A DNA stretch of 64,000 bases from Microbacterium ureisolvens (GCF_015278315.1 NZ_JADIJE010000004.1:186001-250000); one strand, 5' to 3'; positions 26,078-34,336 are shown, counted from the stretch's first letter. The notes: a model not told the origin generated them from the letters alone. Program-made: numbers and translations.

Positions 26078-26083
26078 TAGGCT
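26078..26083 (+). promoter_or_regulatory. -10 hexamer of the SDR/FabG gene
   Basis: TAGGCT, 35 bases before ATG 26119, gives a leader of about 29 bases if transcription starts 6-7 bases downstream. The -35 is not obvious. Confidence 0.45.
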
Positions 26084-26118
26084 GGTCCGGATCCGCCACA
26101 ACCCCCGGGAGTGCCAGC

Positions 26119-26829
26119 ATGTCCACCGATCGCGTCGTCCTCGTCACCGGCGGAAACCGCGGCATCGGCCGCGCCATCGCAGAGCGCTTCGTCGCCGAGG
26201 GCTACAAGGTCGCCGTCACCGCCCGCTCCGGCGAGGGACCCGAGGGCACGCTCACCGTACGCGCGGACGTGACGGATGCCGCAGCCGTCGACGCCGCCTT
26301 CACCGAGGTCGAGAACACCCTGGGTCCGGTCGAGATCGTCGTGGCGAACGCCGGCATCACCAAGGACACACTGCTGCTGCGGATGACGGAGGACGACTTC
26401 GACAGTGTCGTGGCCACGAACCTCGGTGGTGCCTTCCGGGTGGTCAAGCGTGCCTCGAAGGGGATGCTGCGTGCCCGGTGGGGACGCGTCGTGCTCATCT
26501 CCAGTGTCGTCGGACTGTACGGCTCGGCCGGCCAGATCAACTACTCCGCCTCGAAGAGCGCGCTCGTCGGATTCGCGCGCTCCCTCACGCGCGAGCTCGG
26601 CGCCCGCGGGATCACCGCCAACGTCGTGGCGCCCGGGTTCATCGAGACCGACATGACGGCGGAGCTGCCGGAAGACACGCAGGCCGAGTACAAGAAGAAC
26701 ATCCCGGCCGGACGCTTCGCCTCGGCCGACGAGGTCGCGGGCGTCGTGACGTGGATCGCCTCGGACGATGCCGCATACATCTCGGGCGCCGTGATCCCCG
26801 TCGACGGCGGCCTCGGCATGGGGCACTGA
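26119..26829 (+). CDS. fabG: 3-oxoacyl-[acyl-carrier-protein] reductase-like SDR
   Basis: A 236-residue short-chain dehydrogenase. The NADP site TGGNRGIGRAIAERF is near residue 10, NAG in VVANAGITKD, and the catalytic Ser, Tyr and Lys are in LISSVVGLYGSAGQINYSAS followed by K. The C-terminus has the FabG-type PGFIETDM and GAVIPVDGGLGMGH. Length and motifs match mycobacterial FabG1/MabA, which reduces 3-ketoacyl-ACP in fatty acid elongation. In Mycobacterium mabA precedes inhA; here the next gene is a convergent hydrolase, so the pathway link is weaker and a different 3-ketoacyl substrate is possible. Confidence 0.85.
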   Translation: MSTDRVVLVTGGNRGIGRAIAERFVAEGYKVAVTARSGEGPEGTLTVRADVTDAAAVDAAFTEVENTLGPVEIVVANAGITKDTLLLRMTEDDFDSVVATNLGGAFRVVKRASKGMLRARWGRVVLISSVVGLYGSAGQINYSASKSALVGFARSLTRELGARGITANVVAPGFIETDMTAELPEDTQAEYKKNIPAGRFASADEVAGVVTWIASDDAAYISGAVIPVDGGLGMGH

Positions 26830-26844
26830 CCCCAGGCACTCCGC

Positions 26845-27552
26845 TCAGCCGATCGCGCGCAGGATCGCCTCCGCGACGGCGCCCGGCTGCGAGAACTGCG
26901 GCCAGTGCCCCGTGGGCTCACCCTCGTCATTGAGCTGGATGATCCGAAGGTCTTCGACGGCCACGAGCTCCGCCGCCCAGTCGGGAGCAGCCGCGATGAT
27001 CTGGCGGATCTGCGCCTCGGGCATGGTGCCGGTGATCATCGTCATCGGCACGGAGCGCCGCCGTTCGTTCGTCAGCCGCAGCGGGTCGACGGGGATGCGC
27101 TCGGGCACCGAGGCTGTGCGGGCGGCCGCGTCGGCTCGCGTCTGCTCGTCGAGGTCGCCGACTTCTTCGTCGTCGAAGAAGACCCACCCGGGGAACGGGA
27201 CCACTCCGTCGACGACGGGGAGCTCGGAGATCGTGCCCCCGTCGCCCTGCGGGAAGGAGTCGAGGAAGACGATGTGCGCGATGCGGTCGGGCCGCGCATC
27301 GAGAGCGCCGTACACGACGTTGCCGCCGCCGGAGTGGCCGACCAGCGCGATATCGCCGTCGAGTCGGTCGATGACCGCCACCGTCGCATCGACCCAGTCC
27401 GCCATTCCGATGTCGCGACTCTCGGCGGCCGGTGCGCCGACCCCCGGCATGGTGAGCGGGTGCGTCCGGTGACCGGCCGCCTCGAGGGCGGGAGTCACCT
27501 CGCCCCACGAGGATGCGTCGAGCCACAGACCGGGAACGAGAACGATGTGCAT
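26845..27552 (-). CDS. Alpha/beta hydrolase
   Basis: A 235-residue hydrolase. The nucleophile elbow is G-H-S-G-G in LVGHSGGGNVVYG near residue 80; the acid is probably in VVDGVVPFPGW-ELPV region and the base His in GHWPQFSQPGAVAEAIL near the end. ATG 27552 gives the standard MHIVLVPGLWLDASSW start with the HG-like oxyanion loop; TAGCGT is exactly 7 bases upstream, pointing to a leaderless mRNA, so the 10-residue upstream extension is unlikely. Members of this family include esterases and salicylate-ester-like hydrolases. The substrate is unknown. Confidence 0.8.
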   Translation of the reverse strand: MHIVLVPGLWLDASSWGEVTPALEAAGHRTHPLTMPGVGAPAAESRDIGMADWVDATVAVIDRLDGDIALVGHSGGGNVVYGALDARPDRIAHIVFLDSFPQGDGGTISELPVVDGVVPFPGWVFFDDEEVGDLDEQTRADAAARTASVPERIPVDPLRLTNERRRSVPMTMITGTMPEAQIRQIIAAAPDWAAELVAVEDLRIIQLNDEGEPTGHWPQFSQPGAVAEAILRAIG

Positions 27553-27589
27553 GACCCCGACGCTAGCCAGGGGGTCCGACATCCGGAAG

Positions 27590-28237
27590 TCAGGGCAGCA
27601 GGGGGATGACCTCTGCGAGGTCGACGGGACCCACGACGACGTCCGCGCGCTCGCGGACGGCCGGCTTGGCGTTGAACGCGACGCCCAATCCGGCGGCGGC
27701 CATCATGTCGAGGTCGTTCGCGCCGTCGCCGATCGCGATGGTGCGCGACAGCGGCACCCCGCGCTCGGCGGCCCACTCGCCCAGCGCTGCGGCCTTGCCC
27801 GCGGCATCCACGATCTCACCGTCCACGGTGCCGTCCAGTGCGCCGTCCCGGGTCGCCAGGCGGTTCGCCCGCCAGACGTCGACGCCCAGGTCGGGTGCGA
27901 CGGTGTCGAGGATCTCGTGGAACCCGCCCGACACCACGCCGACGGCTCCGCCGCGCTCGTGGACCGCGTCGATGAGGTCGCGCACGCCGGGGGTGGGCTC
28001 GATCCGTGCCAGCACCCGCGAGAACGACGTCAGCGGCACGCCTTCGAGCGCCTCGACCCGCGAGCGGAGGCTCGTCGCGAAGTCCACCTCGCCGCGCATC
28101 GCCGCCTCGGTCGCCGCCGCGACCTCGCCGCCACGGCCGGCCTCGTCGGCGATCAGCTCGATGACCTCGTTGCGGATCAGGGTGGAGTCGGCGTCGAGGA
28201 CGACCAGGAATCGGGCGGGGGAGTGCTCGGCGGGCAT
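27590..28237 (-). CDS. serB: Phosphoserine phosphatase SerB
   Basis: A 215-residue HAD phosphatase. The nucleophile motif is D15-A-D17-S-T in VVLDADSTLIRNEVIELIAD, motif II is VVSGGFHEI, and motif III/IV are GK in DAAGKAAAL and GDGANDLDMMAAAGLGVAF. These match SerB, which removes phosphate from phosphoserine in the last step of serine synthesis. It lacks the two N-terminal ACT domains of mycobacterial SerB2, so feedback control by serine through them is absent. ATG 28237 lies 7 bases after TAGCGT. It stands 37 bp after the hydrolase start codon and 45 bp from the glgC end. Confidence 0.93.
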   Translation of the reverse strand: MPAEHSPARFLVVLDADSTLIRNEVIELIADEAGRGGEVAAATEAAMRGEVDFATSLRSRVEALEGVPLTSFSRVLARIEPTPGVRDLIDAVHERGGAVGVVSGGFHEILDTVAPDLGVDVWRANRLATRDGALDGTVDGEIVDAAGKAAALGEWAAERGVPLSRTIAIGDGANDLDMMAAAGLGVAFNAKPAVRERADVVVGPVDLAEVIPLLP

Positions 28238-28281
28238 GCCCACCACGCTAGCCGCAAGCCGATGCCGCTCGCGGCCATGCG

Positions 28282-29526
28282 TCACCGCTCGACGCGGAAG
28301 CCCTTCCCGACGACCGTGATGCCGCTGTCGGTGATGGTGAAGCCGCGCGCCAGGTCTTTGTCTCGGTCGACGCCGACGGTCGCGCCGTCCTCGAGCACCA
28401 CGTTCTTGTCGAGGATCGCACGGTGCACCCGCGCTCCAGCCCCGACGTGCACGTGGTCGAAGAGCACCGAGTCGGTGATCGTCGACCCGCCCCCCGCCAA
28501 GGTCCACGGCCCGACGACGCTGCGTTCGAGGTGCGTTCCCGACAGCACCGAGCCGAGCGACACGATCGAGTCGATCGCGTTGCCGATGCGGCCGACCGAG
28601 TCGCGCACGAACTTCGCCGGCGGCGAGTTGACGGCCTGCGAGTGGATCGGCCAGTCGGTGTTGTAGAGGTTGAACACCGGCAGCGTCGAGATGAGGTCGC
28701 GGTGCGCGTCGAAGAACGAGTCGATCGTCCCGACGTCGCGCCAGTAGTAGCGGTCGCGGTCGGTCGACCCCGGCACGTCGTTGCGGTTCATGTCGTACAC
28801 GCCGGCCTCACCGCGGCCGACGAAGTAGGGGATGATGTCGCCGCCCATGTCGTGGTTCGACGTCGGCAGCTCGCCGTCCGACTCGACCGCCTCGATCAGG
28901 GCGTCGGTGTCGAAGATGTAGTTGCCCATCGAGGCGAGCACCTGGTTGGGTGCATCGGCGAGGCCGACCGCGTTCTGCGGCTTCTCGAGGAACTCGCGGA
29001 TGCGCACCGGGTCTTCGGGGTCGACGTCGATGACGCCGAACTGGTTGGCGAGCGCGATCGGCTGACGGATGCCGGCGACCGTCGCCCGTGCGCCGGATTC
29101 GATGTGCGCGGCGAGCATCTGCCGGAAGTCCATGCGGTAGACGTGATCGGCGCCGATGACGACGACGATGTCCGGCTGCTCGTCGTTGATCAGGTTGAGG
29201 CTCTGCAGGATCGCGTCGGCGGAACCCGAGAACCAGCGCTTGCCGAGGCGCTGCTGCGCCGGCACCGAGGTGACGTAGGAGTCGAGGAGAGCCGACATGC
29301 GCCAGGTCTGCGAGATGTGGCGGTCGAGGCTGTGCGACTTGTACTGCGTGAGGACGACGATCTGGCGCAGGCCCGAGTTGATGAGGTTCGAGATCGCGAA
29401 GTCGATCAGCCGGTACTGGCCGCCGAACGGCACGGCCGGCTTCGCCCGATCCGCCGTCAACGGCATCAGCCGCTTCCCTTCGCCGCCGGCGAGGATGATT
29501 CCGAAGACCTTGGGGGCTGCTGGCAT
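28282..29526 (-). CDS. glgC: Glucose-1-phosphate adenylyltransferase
   Basis: A 414-residue nucleotidyltransferase that makes ADP-glucose from ATP and glucose 1-phosphate, feeding glycogen and maltose-1-phosphate synthesis. The N-terminal site [20 protein letters not shown], the lysine region [19 protein letters not shown], and [10 protein letters not shown] are canonical. The C-terminal left-handed beta helix ([18 protein letters not shown] onward) is complete. ATG 29526 is 6 bases after TAGGGT on the minus strand. It is divergent from the glycosyltransferase at 29603, sharing a 76-bp intergenic region, the same arrangement as glgC/glgM in mycobacteria. Confidence 0.96.
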   Translation of the reverse strand: MPAAPKVFGIILAGGEGKRLMPLTADRAKPAVPFGGQYRLIDFAISNLINSGLRQIVVLTQYKSHSLDRHISQTWRMSALLDSYVTSVPAQQRLGKRWFSGSADAILQSLNLINDEQPDIVVVIGADHVYRMDFRQMLAAHIESGARATVAGIRQPIALANQFGVIDVDPEDPVRIREFLEKPQNAVGLADAPNQVLASMGNYIFDTDALIEAVESDGELPTSNHDMGGDIIPYFVGRGEAGVYDMNRNDVPGSTDRDRYYWRDVGTIDSFFDAHRDLISTLPVFNLYNTDWPIHSQAVNSPPAKFVRDSVGRIGNAIDSIVSLGSVLSGTHLERSVVGPWTLAGGGSTITDSVLFDHVHVGAGARVHRAILDKNVVLEDGATVGVDRDKDLARGFTITDSGITVVGKGFRVER

Positions 29527-29602
29527 GACCCCACCCTAGGGCCGGTGGGAGTTTCGGGGTACCCGTTACACGCGGACCCTCAGGTGTATTAGGTTTCGTG
29601 CC

Positions 29603-30796
29603 ATGCGCGTCGACATCGTGACCAAGGAGTACCCACCCGAGATCTACGGCGGCGCAGGTGTGCACGTGACGGAGCTCGTCAAGGCGCTCCGCTCGAGCAT
29701 CGATGTGCGGGTTCGTGCCTTCGGAGCCGACCGCGACGAGGAGGGGACCACCTCGTACGGGGTGCCGGCAGAGCTGTCCGCGGCCAACGCGGCGGTCCAG
29801 ACCCTCGGGACCGACCTCGAGATCGTCTCGGACGTCTCCGGGGCCGACGTCGTGCACAGCCACACCTGGTACGCGAACTTCGCGGGGCACCTCGCCTCGC
29901 TGCTGCACGGCATCCCTCACATCGTCACGGCGCACAGCCTGGAGCCGCTGCGGCCGTGGAAGGCCGAGCAGCTGGGCGGCGGCTACGCGGTGTCGAGCTG
30001 GATCGAGCGAACCGCCTACGAGAGCGCCGCGGCGATCGTCGCGGTGAGCAACGGCATGCGCGAGGACATCCTGCGCAGCTACCCGTCGCTGGACCCTGAG
30101 CGCGTGCGCGTCATCTACAACGGCATCGACGTCGAAGCCTGGCATCCCGTCGAGGATCCGGAGCTCCTGTCGGAGCTCGGCATCGACCCTGCCAAGCCGT
30201 CCGTCGTGTTCGTCGGCCGTATCACGCGCCAGAAGGGCCTTCCCTACTTCCTGCGGGCGGCGGAGCGCCTCCCCGCCGACGTGCAGGTGATCCTGGCCGC
30301 CGGCGCACCCGACACCCCGCAGATCATGGCCGAGGTCGAGGGCCTCGTCCGCGGCCTGCAGGAGACGCGCGAGGGCGTGGTGTGGCTGGACCGCATGCTG
30401 TCGCGCCACGAGCTGTGCACGATCCTCAGCGCGGCGACGACGTTCGTCTGCCCGTCGGTCTACGAGCCGCTCGGCATCGTGAACCTCGAGGCCATGGCCT
30501 GTGGTGCCGCCGTGGTGGGCACGGCGACCGGCGGGATCCCCGAGGTCGTGGTCGACGGCGTCACCGGCCGGCTGGTGCCGATCGAGCAGGTGCAGGACGG
30601 CACCGGCACGCCGACCGATCCGGAGCGCTTCGTGTCGGATCTCGCGCGCGTTCTCACCGAGGTCGTGACCGATCCGGCGCGGGCTCGCGAGTTCGGAGCG
30701 GCCGGCCGACGACGGGCCACGGAGGACTTCAGCTGGCAGCGGATCGCCGACCAGACGGCCGCCCTGTACGCGGAGGTCGCCGCGAGCGGCCGATAG
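29603..30796 (+). CDS. glgA: Glycogen synthase-like GT4 transferase (GlgA; possibly maltose-1-phosphate synthase GlgM)
   Basis: A 397-residue GT-B glycosyltransferase of family GT4. N-terminal features: KEYPPEIYGGAGVHVTELVK and HSHTWYANFAGHLASLLHGI. The C-terminal domain has VFVGRITRQKGLPYFLRAAE and the sugar-nucleotide site CPSVYEPLGIVNLEAMACGA with the E-x7-E motif. Mycobacterial Rv1212c, long annotated GlgA, has been shown to act as GlgM, making alpha-maltose-1-phosphate from ADP-glucose and glucose 1-phosphate; this protein has the same length and divergent glgC neighbour, so that activity is likely. ATG 29603 lies 7 bases after TAGGTT. Its stop TAG is part of the next gene's -10. Confidence 0.9.
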   Translation: MRVDIVTKEYPPEIYGGAGVHVTELVKALRSSIDVRVRAFGADRDEEGTTSYGVPAELSAANAAVQTLGTDLEIVSDVSGADVVHSHTWYANFAGHLASLLHGIPHIVTAHSLEPLRPWKAEQLGGGYAVSSWIERTAYESAAAIVAVSNGMREDILRSYPSLDPERVRVIYNGIDVEAWHPVEDPELLSELGIDPAKPSVVFVGRITRQKGLPYFLRAAERLPADVQVILAAGAPDTPQIMAEVEGLVRGLQETREGVVWLDRMLSRHELCTILSAATTFVCPSVYEPLGIVNLEAMACGAAVVGTATGGIPEVVVDGVTGRLVPIEQVQDGTGTPTDPERFVSDLARVLTEVVTDPARAREFGAAGRRRATEDFSWQRIADQTAALYAEVAASGR

Positions 30797-30805
30797 GCTG
30801 TCAGC

Positions 30806-31591
30806 ATGCCCCAGGTGCTCGAGTTCTCCGACGTCGTCGTCCGCCGAAACGCCCGGAACATCGTCGACCACCTGGACTGGACCATCAGCGATGACGAGCG
30901 CTGGGTCGTCCTCGGGCCCAACGGCGCCGGCAAGACGACGGTGCTGCAGATGGCCGACACGCTGCTGCACCCGACCTCGGGCACCGTCACGATCCTCGGC
31001 GAGCGGCTCGGCCGCACCGACGTCTTCGAGCTGCGGCCGCGCATCGGCTTCGCATCGTCCGCGATGGCGCGCCGCGTGCCGCCGGAGGAGACGGTGATCA
31101 ACGTCGTCCTCACGGCGGCGTACTCGGTGCTCGGACGCTGGCGCGAGGACTACGAAGACATCGACGAGCGCCGCGCGCTGCGCGTGCTCGCCGAGTGGAA
31201 GCTCGACCATCTGGCCGACCGCACGTTCGGAACGCTCAGCGACGGCGAGCAGAAGCGCGTGCAGATCGCCCGCGCCGTCATGACCGACCCCGAGCTCCTG
31301 CTGCTCGACGAGCCCACGGCCAGCCTCGACCTCGGCGCGCGCGAGGAGCTCCTGCTCCTGCTGGGCGGCTACGCCCAGGCGCCGACGACGCCCGCGATGA
31401 TCATGGTCACGCACCACGTCGAGGAGATCCCGATCGGCTTCACGCACGTGCTGCTGCTGCGGGACGGTCAGGCCGTCGCGGCCGGTCCGATCCGCGAGAC
31501 GCTCACGGCCGAGGCGCTGACCGACACCTTCGGCGTCCCGATCCGCCTCACCGAGGACGGCGGCCGGTTCGCCGCCCGCGCCGAGCACTGA
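30806..31591 (+). CDS. Orphan ABC ATPase
   Basis: A 261-residue single ABC domain. Walker A is GPNGAGKTT at residues 37-45 and Walker B is LLLLDEPTASLD. The signature is LSDGEQKR rather than LSGGQ, with Asp in place of the first Gly, similar to ModF/YlmA-like cytoplasmic ATPases. No permease or binding protein gene lies nearby. TAGGCT (30794-30799) is 6 bases before ATG 30806 and overlaps the glgA stop, so it has its own leaderless promoter. It may power a transporter encoded elsewhere or act as a soluble ATPase; no function can be assigned. Confidence 0.85.
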   Translation: MPQVLEFSDVVVRRNARNIVDHLDWTISDDERWVVLGPNGAGKTTVLQMADTLLHPTSGTVTILGERLGRTDVFELRPRIGFASSAMARRVPPEETVINVVLTAAYSVLGRWREDYEDIDERRALRVLAEWKLDHLADRTFGTLSDGEQKRVQIARAVMTDPELLLLDEPTASLDLGAREELLLLLGGYAQAPTTPAMIMVTHHVEEIPIGFTHVLLLRDGQAVAAGPIRETLTAEALTDTFGVPIRLTEDGGRFAARAEH

Positions 31592-31647
31592 TCGCCCTGC
31601 CGGCCGGGGCTGCCGACGGTCGGTTCGGCGGCTGCGCCCGGGACTGA

Positions 31648-31728
31648 TAGAATCTCTCTTTGGTGCGCTCGCACCCCAGACTTTGACCGCCCTGGCAAAA
31701 TCCAGGGCACCATCCTCAAAGGACCATC
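31648..31728 (+). promoter_or_regulatory. Promoter and structured mRNA leader of rpmE2 (candidate L31 autoregulatory leader)
   Basis: TAGAAT (31648-31653) is a strong -10, placing transcription start near 31660. The leader of about 69 bases holds two hairpins: GGTGCG-CT-CGCACC (31662-31675) and GCCCTGG-CAAAAT-CCAGGGC (31689-31708), then AAAGGA 5 bases before ATG. Ribosomal protein L31 leaders have been described in Actinobacteria by comparative genomics. Binding of L31 to hairpin 2 with its A-rich loop would repress translation; this is inference. The hairpins are visible directly. Confidence 0.6.
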
Positions 31729-31983
31729 ATGAAGACTGAAATCCACCCGGACTACCAGGCCGTCGTGTTCCGTGACCTCGGCTCGGGCGAGACGTTCCTC
31801 ACCCGCTCGACGGTGACCAGCGACAAGACGATCGAGCTCGACGGCGTCGAGTACCCCGTCATCGACGTCGAGATCTCGTCCGCTTCGCACCCGTTCTACA
31901 CGGGCAAGCAGCGCATCATGGACTCGGCCGGTCGCGTCGAGAAGTTCAACCAGCGCTTCAAGAACTTCGGCGGCTCCAAGTAA
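31729..31983 (+). CDS. rpmE2: 50S ribosomal protein L31 type B (zinc-independent)
   Basis: An 84-residue L31 of the B type, starting [20 protein letters not shown] and ending [13 protein letters not shown]. It lacks the CxxC zinc motif of type A L31, so it is the zinc-independent form that can replace RpmE when zinc is scarce. In many Actinobacteria such genes are repressed by Zur; I see no clear Zur palindrome here, and the structured leader instead suggests RNA-level control. A strong terminator follows 10 bases after the stop, so it is a single-gene unit. Confidence 0.95.
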   Translation: MKTEIHPDYQAVVFRDLGSGETFLTRSTVTSDKTIELDGVEYPVIDVEISSASHPFYTGKQRIMDSAGRVEKFNQRFKNFGGSK

Positions 31984-31992
31984 GCAGCCACT

Positions 31993-32022
31993 CGGAAGGC
32001 CCCGCCTCGGCGGGGCCTTCCG
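31993..32022. terminator. Terminator of rpmE2, probably bidirectional
   Basis: CGGAAGGCCCCGCC (31993-32006) and GGCGGGGCCTTCCG (32009-32022), a 14-bp perfect stem with a 2-base loop, lies between convergent rpmE2 and the exonuclease gene; followed by CATTTCC. Confidence 0.85.
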
Positions 32023-32041
32023 CATTTCCGGCGACGGCAGC

Positions 32042-32773
32042 TCAGCGGATCGGCCAGCGGCCGTCGAGGCGGTCGTCAGGGTCGAGTCGCCCGATCCGGA
32101 TGAAGTACTCGGTGAGACTCTCGGCTTGAGCCCGGGCCCAGCCGATCTGCCGGGTGTGCAGCTCGTGCACCGTGCCGGGCAGCCACGGCGCGAAGCGCTC
32201 GGCGAGAGCCTGCGCGACGCGCCCCGCGGCCACCGCGTCGGCGGATGCCTCGTGCGCCGCCTCGAGCCTGACCGCATAGTGGGCGGCCACCACCGACAGC
32301 GTGCGCTTGCCACGCCGCCAGCGGTCGTATGCCTTGTCGACCACGAGCGGGTCGATGACGGGCGAGGGGTTCTCGATCGGCGCGACGCCGTGCCGCAGGG
32401 ACTCGTACTTCAGCAGCGAGAAATCGTACGGGGCGTTGTACGCGACGACCGGGATGCCGGCATCCAGCAGTCCGCTCACCGCGGCGACCACCTCGCCGAC
32501 CACCTCCGCGGCCGGACGCCCGTGCGTGCGCGCGTGGGTCGTCGAGATGCCGTGGATCGCGCTCGCGCCCTCGGGGATCTCGACGCCGGGATCGGTGAGC
32601 CAGTCGCGCGCACGGATGACATGGCCCGCGGCATCCAGCAGTCCGACGTGCGCCGTGACGATGCGGTCTTCGGTGACATCGACGCCGGTCGTCTCGAGGT
32701 CGAACACGCCCACCATGCGCACCCAGTCCGGAACGTCCCACAGCGGCAGCTGTTCGGGGCGGGGACGGCTCAT
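32042..32773 (-). CDS. DEDDh 3'-5' exonuclease (DNA polymerase III epsilon-like)
   Basis: A 243-residue exonuclease. ExoI is FDLETTGVD near residue 20 (D and E ligands), ExoII is VAYNAPYDFSLLKYES (Asp), and ExoIII is HEASADAVAAGRVAQAL with the His and Asp of the DEDDh class. The two-metal site should remove nucleotides from 3' ends of DNA or small RNA. It is shorter than full epsilon/UvrC fusions, and annotations of this type usually read 3'-5' exonuclease. ATG 32773 is 7 bases after TACCGT, in a divergent arrangement with the hydrolase at 32862. Confidence 0.88.
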   Translation of the reverse strand: MSRPRPEQLPLWDVPDWVRMVGVFDLETTGVDVTEDRIVTAHVGLLDAAGHVIRARDWLTDPGVEIPEGASAIHGISTTHARTHGRPAAEVVGEVVAAVSGLLDAGIPVVAYNAPYDFSLLKYESLRHGVAPIENPSPVIDPLVVDKAYDRWRRGKRTLSVVAAHYAVRLEAAHEASADAVAAGRVAQALAERFAPWLPGTVHELHTRQIGWARAQAESLTEYFIRIGRLDPDDRLDGRWPIR

Positions 32774-32861
32774 GCCGATCACGGTATGCGTCGCCTCCGA
32801 CATCACGTCGGAGGCGCTCCGCGCCCAGGCAGCTCCGGCTGCGGCCTCGTAGACTCGACGG

Positions 32862-33761
32862 GTGACCGTGCCGAACCCGTATGCGCCGCTGCTGGACGAG
32901 ATCCCCGTCGAGCGGCGCGAGGCCGACGTGCTCGGCGGCCGCACGGCGTACTGGGTCTACGGCCCCGCGGACGCCGAGACCACCATCGTCGCCGTGCACG
33001 GCTTCCGCGGCGAGCACCACGGCCTCGAGCCCGTCGTGGCGCACCTGCCCGGGGTGCGGGTCGTCTCGCCCGATCTGCCCGGCTTCGGCGAGACGGCGCC
33101 GGTTCCCGGTCGCCGGCACGACCTCGACCTCTACGCACAGTGGCTCCGCGAGTTCGCAGCCGCCGTCGCCCCGGGAGCGGTGATCCTCGGCCACTCGTTC
33201 GGCTCGATCGTGGTGGCCGCGGCGGTGGCCGGAGGCCTGGAGACACCGCGGGTCATCCTCGTCAACCCGATCGGCGCTCCGGCGCTGGAGGGCCCGAGGG
33301 GCGTGCTGACGCGCCTCGCCGTCTTCTACTACTGGGCGGGTGCCCGCCTCCCGAAGCGGCTGGGCGAGGGGCTGCTGCGCAACGGTCTCATCGTGCGCGT
33401 GATGAGCGTGTCGATGGCCAAGACCAAGGACTCCGGCATCCGTCGATTCGTCCACGATCAGCACGACACCTACTTCTCGCGCTTCGCGGACCGCGACGTG
33501 CTGCACGACGCCTTCGTGGCGTCGGTGTCGCACGACGTGCGCGCCTTCGCGCCGCGGATCGCGCAGCCCACCCTGCTGGTGGCCGCGCAGCGCGACGACA
33601 TCACGCCGATCGAGGCGGAGCGCGAGCTCGCGAAGATGTTCCCGTCAGCCGAGCTCGTCGAGATCCCCGACGTCGGGCACCTGATCCACTACGAGACGCC
33701 GGCGACGGCCGCCGGCGCCATCACGCGGTTTCTCGCGCCTTCCGACGCCGGTACGCGTTGA
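32862..33761 (+). CDS. Alpha/beta hydrolase
   Basis: A 299-residue alpha/beta hydrolase. The oxyanion loop HGFRGEHHGLEPVV is near residue 47, the nucleophile elbow GHSFGS near 110, the catalytic Asp in VAAQRDDITPIEAERELA near 245, and the His in IPDVGHLIHYETPATAA near 275. A lid of about 80 residues lies between strands. GTG 32862 is 6 bases after TAGACT, so it is probably leaderless. Its 3' end overlaps the end of the convergent CGNR gene by 41 bp. Possible substrates are esters or C-C bonds; none can be chosen. Confidence 0.82.
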   Translation: MTVPNPYAPLLDEIPVERREADVLGGRTAYWVYGPADAETTIVAVHGFRGEHHGLEPVVAHLPGVRVVSPDLPGFGETAPVPGRRHDLDLYAQWLREFAAAVAPGAVILGHSFGSIVVAAAVAGGLETPRVILVNPIGAPALEGPRGVLTRLAVFYYWAGARLPKRLGEGLLRNGLIVRVMSVSMAKTKDSGIRRFVHDQHDTYFSRFADRDVLHDAFVASVSHDVRAFAPRIAQPTLLVAAQRDDITPIEAERELAKMFPSAELVEIPDVGHLIHYETPATAAGAITRFLAPSDAGTR

Positions 33762-34275
33762 CGTTCATCCGGTTGCCGCAGTTGCCGGTGTCGCAATAGC
33801 GCTTGGAGCCGTTCTTCGAGTAGTCGATGTAGACCGCGTCGCAGTCGTCGGCCGAGCAGATGCGGACGCGGTCGTACTCGTCGGAGCGGATGACGTCGAC
33901 GAACGCCATGGCGGCCTCGACGAGGATGCGGGTGGCCAGGGCGTCGTCGTCGTTCGTGGCGTGGATGTGCCAGTCGAAACCGTCGTGCCGCACCAGGCGG
34001 GGGAGAGCGCTGCCGTCGGCGAGCATCTCGTTGACCAGCGGCACCGCGCCGTCGCGGTCGACCTCCCACAGTTGACGCAGACGCGGGCGGATCGCCCGGA
34101 TCGCTGCCAGCTCGTCCTGGTCCCGGCGGATGAGGCCGGTGTAGGGGTTCACCACGAGGTACTCGTCGAACTCCTCGAGCGTCGTGAGCGTGTCCTCGTC
34201 GTCGTAGCCCGGCAGCGTGTTGACGAGGAAGGCGGCCGCGCGCAGGCTCAGCTCCGTGTCACGAATGAAAACCAT
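33721..34275 (-). CDS. CGNR zinc-finger protein with ABATE domain (probable stress regulator)
   Basis: A 184-residue protein. The N-terminal ABATE domain (FIRDTELSLRAAAFLVNTLP onward) is followed at about residues 140-184 by a CGNR zinc finger with Cys in ICSADDCDAV and YCDTGNCGNRMNVNAYRRRK. CGNR proteins are predicted DNA-binding regulators of stress or transport genes. ATG 34275 follows AGGAG with 5 bases spacing (TGTCAGGAGTCAAC), excluding a TTG at 34290. The divergent EamA transporter gene and the paired direct repeats between them suggest that it controls that gene, by inference. Its 3' end overlaps the hydrolase by 41 bp. Confidence 0.88.
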   Translation of the reverse strand: MVFIRDTELSLRAAAFLVNTLPGYDDEDTLTTLEEFDEYLVVNPYTGLIRRDQDELAAIRAIRPRLRQLWEVDRDGAVPLVNEMLADGSALPRLVRHDGFDWHIHATNDDDALATRILVEAAMAFVDVIRSDEYDRVRICSADDCDAVYIDYSKNGSKRYCDTGNCGNRMNVNAYRRRKARETA

Positions 34276-34279
34276 GTTG

Positions 34280-34336
34280 ACTCCTGACAACCCGATCCGC
34301 TACCGTCACCAGTGTAAGCACTCTTCACTCCTGACA
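34280..34336. repeat. Direct repeat pair between CGNR and EamA genes
   Basis: ACTCCTGACA occurs at 34280-34289 and again at 34327-34336, 47 bp apart, each followed by a similar CGAT/CGGAT. The left copy is the ribosome binding site of the CGNR gene read on the other strand; the right copy has no such role. A -10-like TACCGT (34301-34306) lies between them. It could be a tandem operator. Confidence 0.4.

Noticed and set aside
28808..31588. Minus-strand open frame of about 926 codons opposite glgA and the ABC ATPase
   Set aside because: Real genes are on the plus strand; this frame runs through them and then partly over glgC in another phase.
31648..31728. Zur operator in front of rpmE2
   Set aside because: I could not find a convincing A/T-rich Zur palindrome; the dyads are GC-rich RNA-type hairpins.
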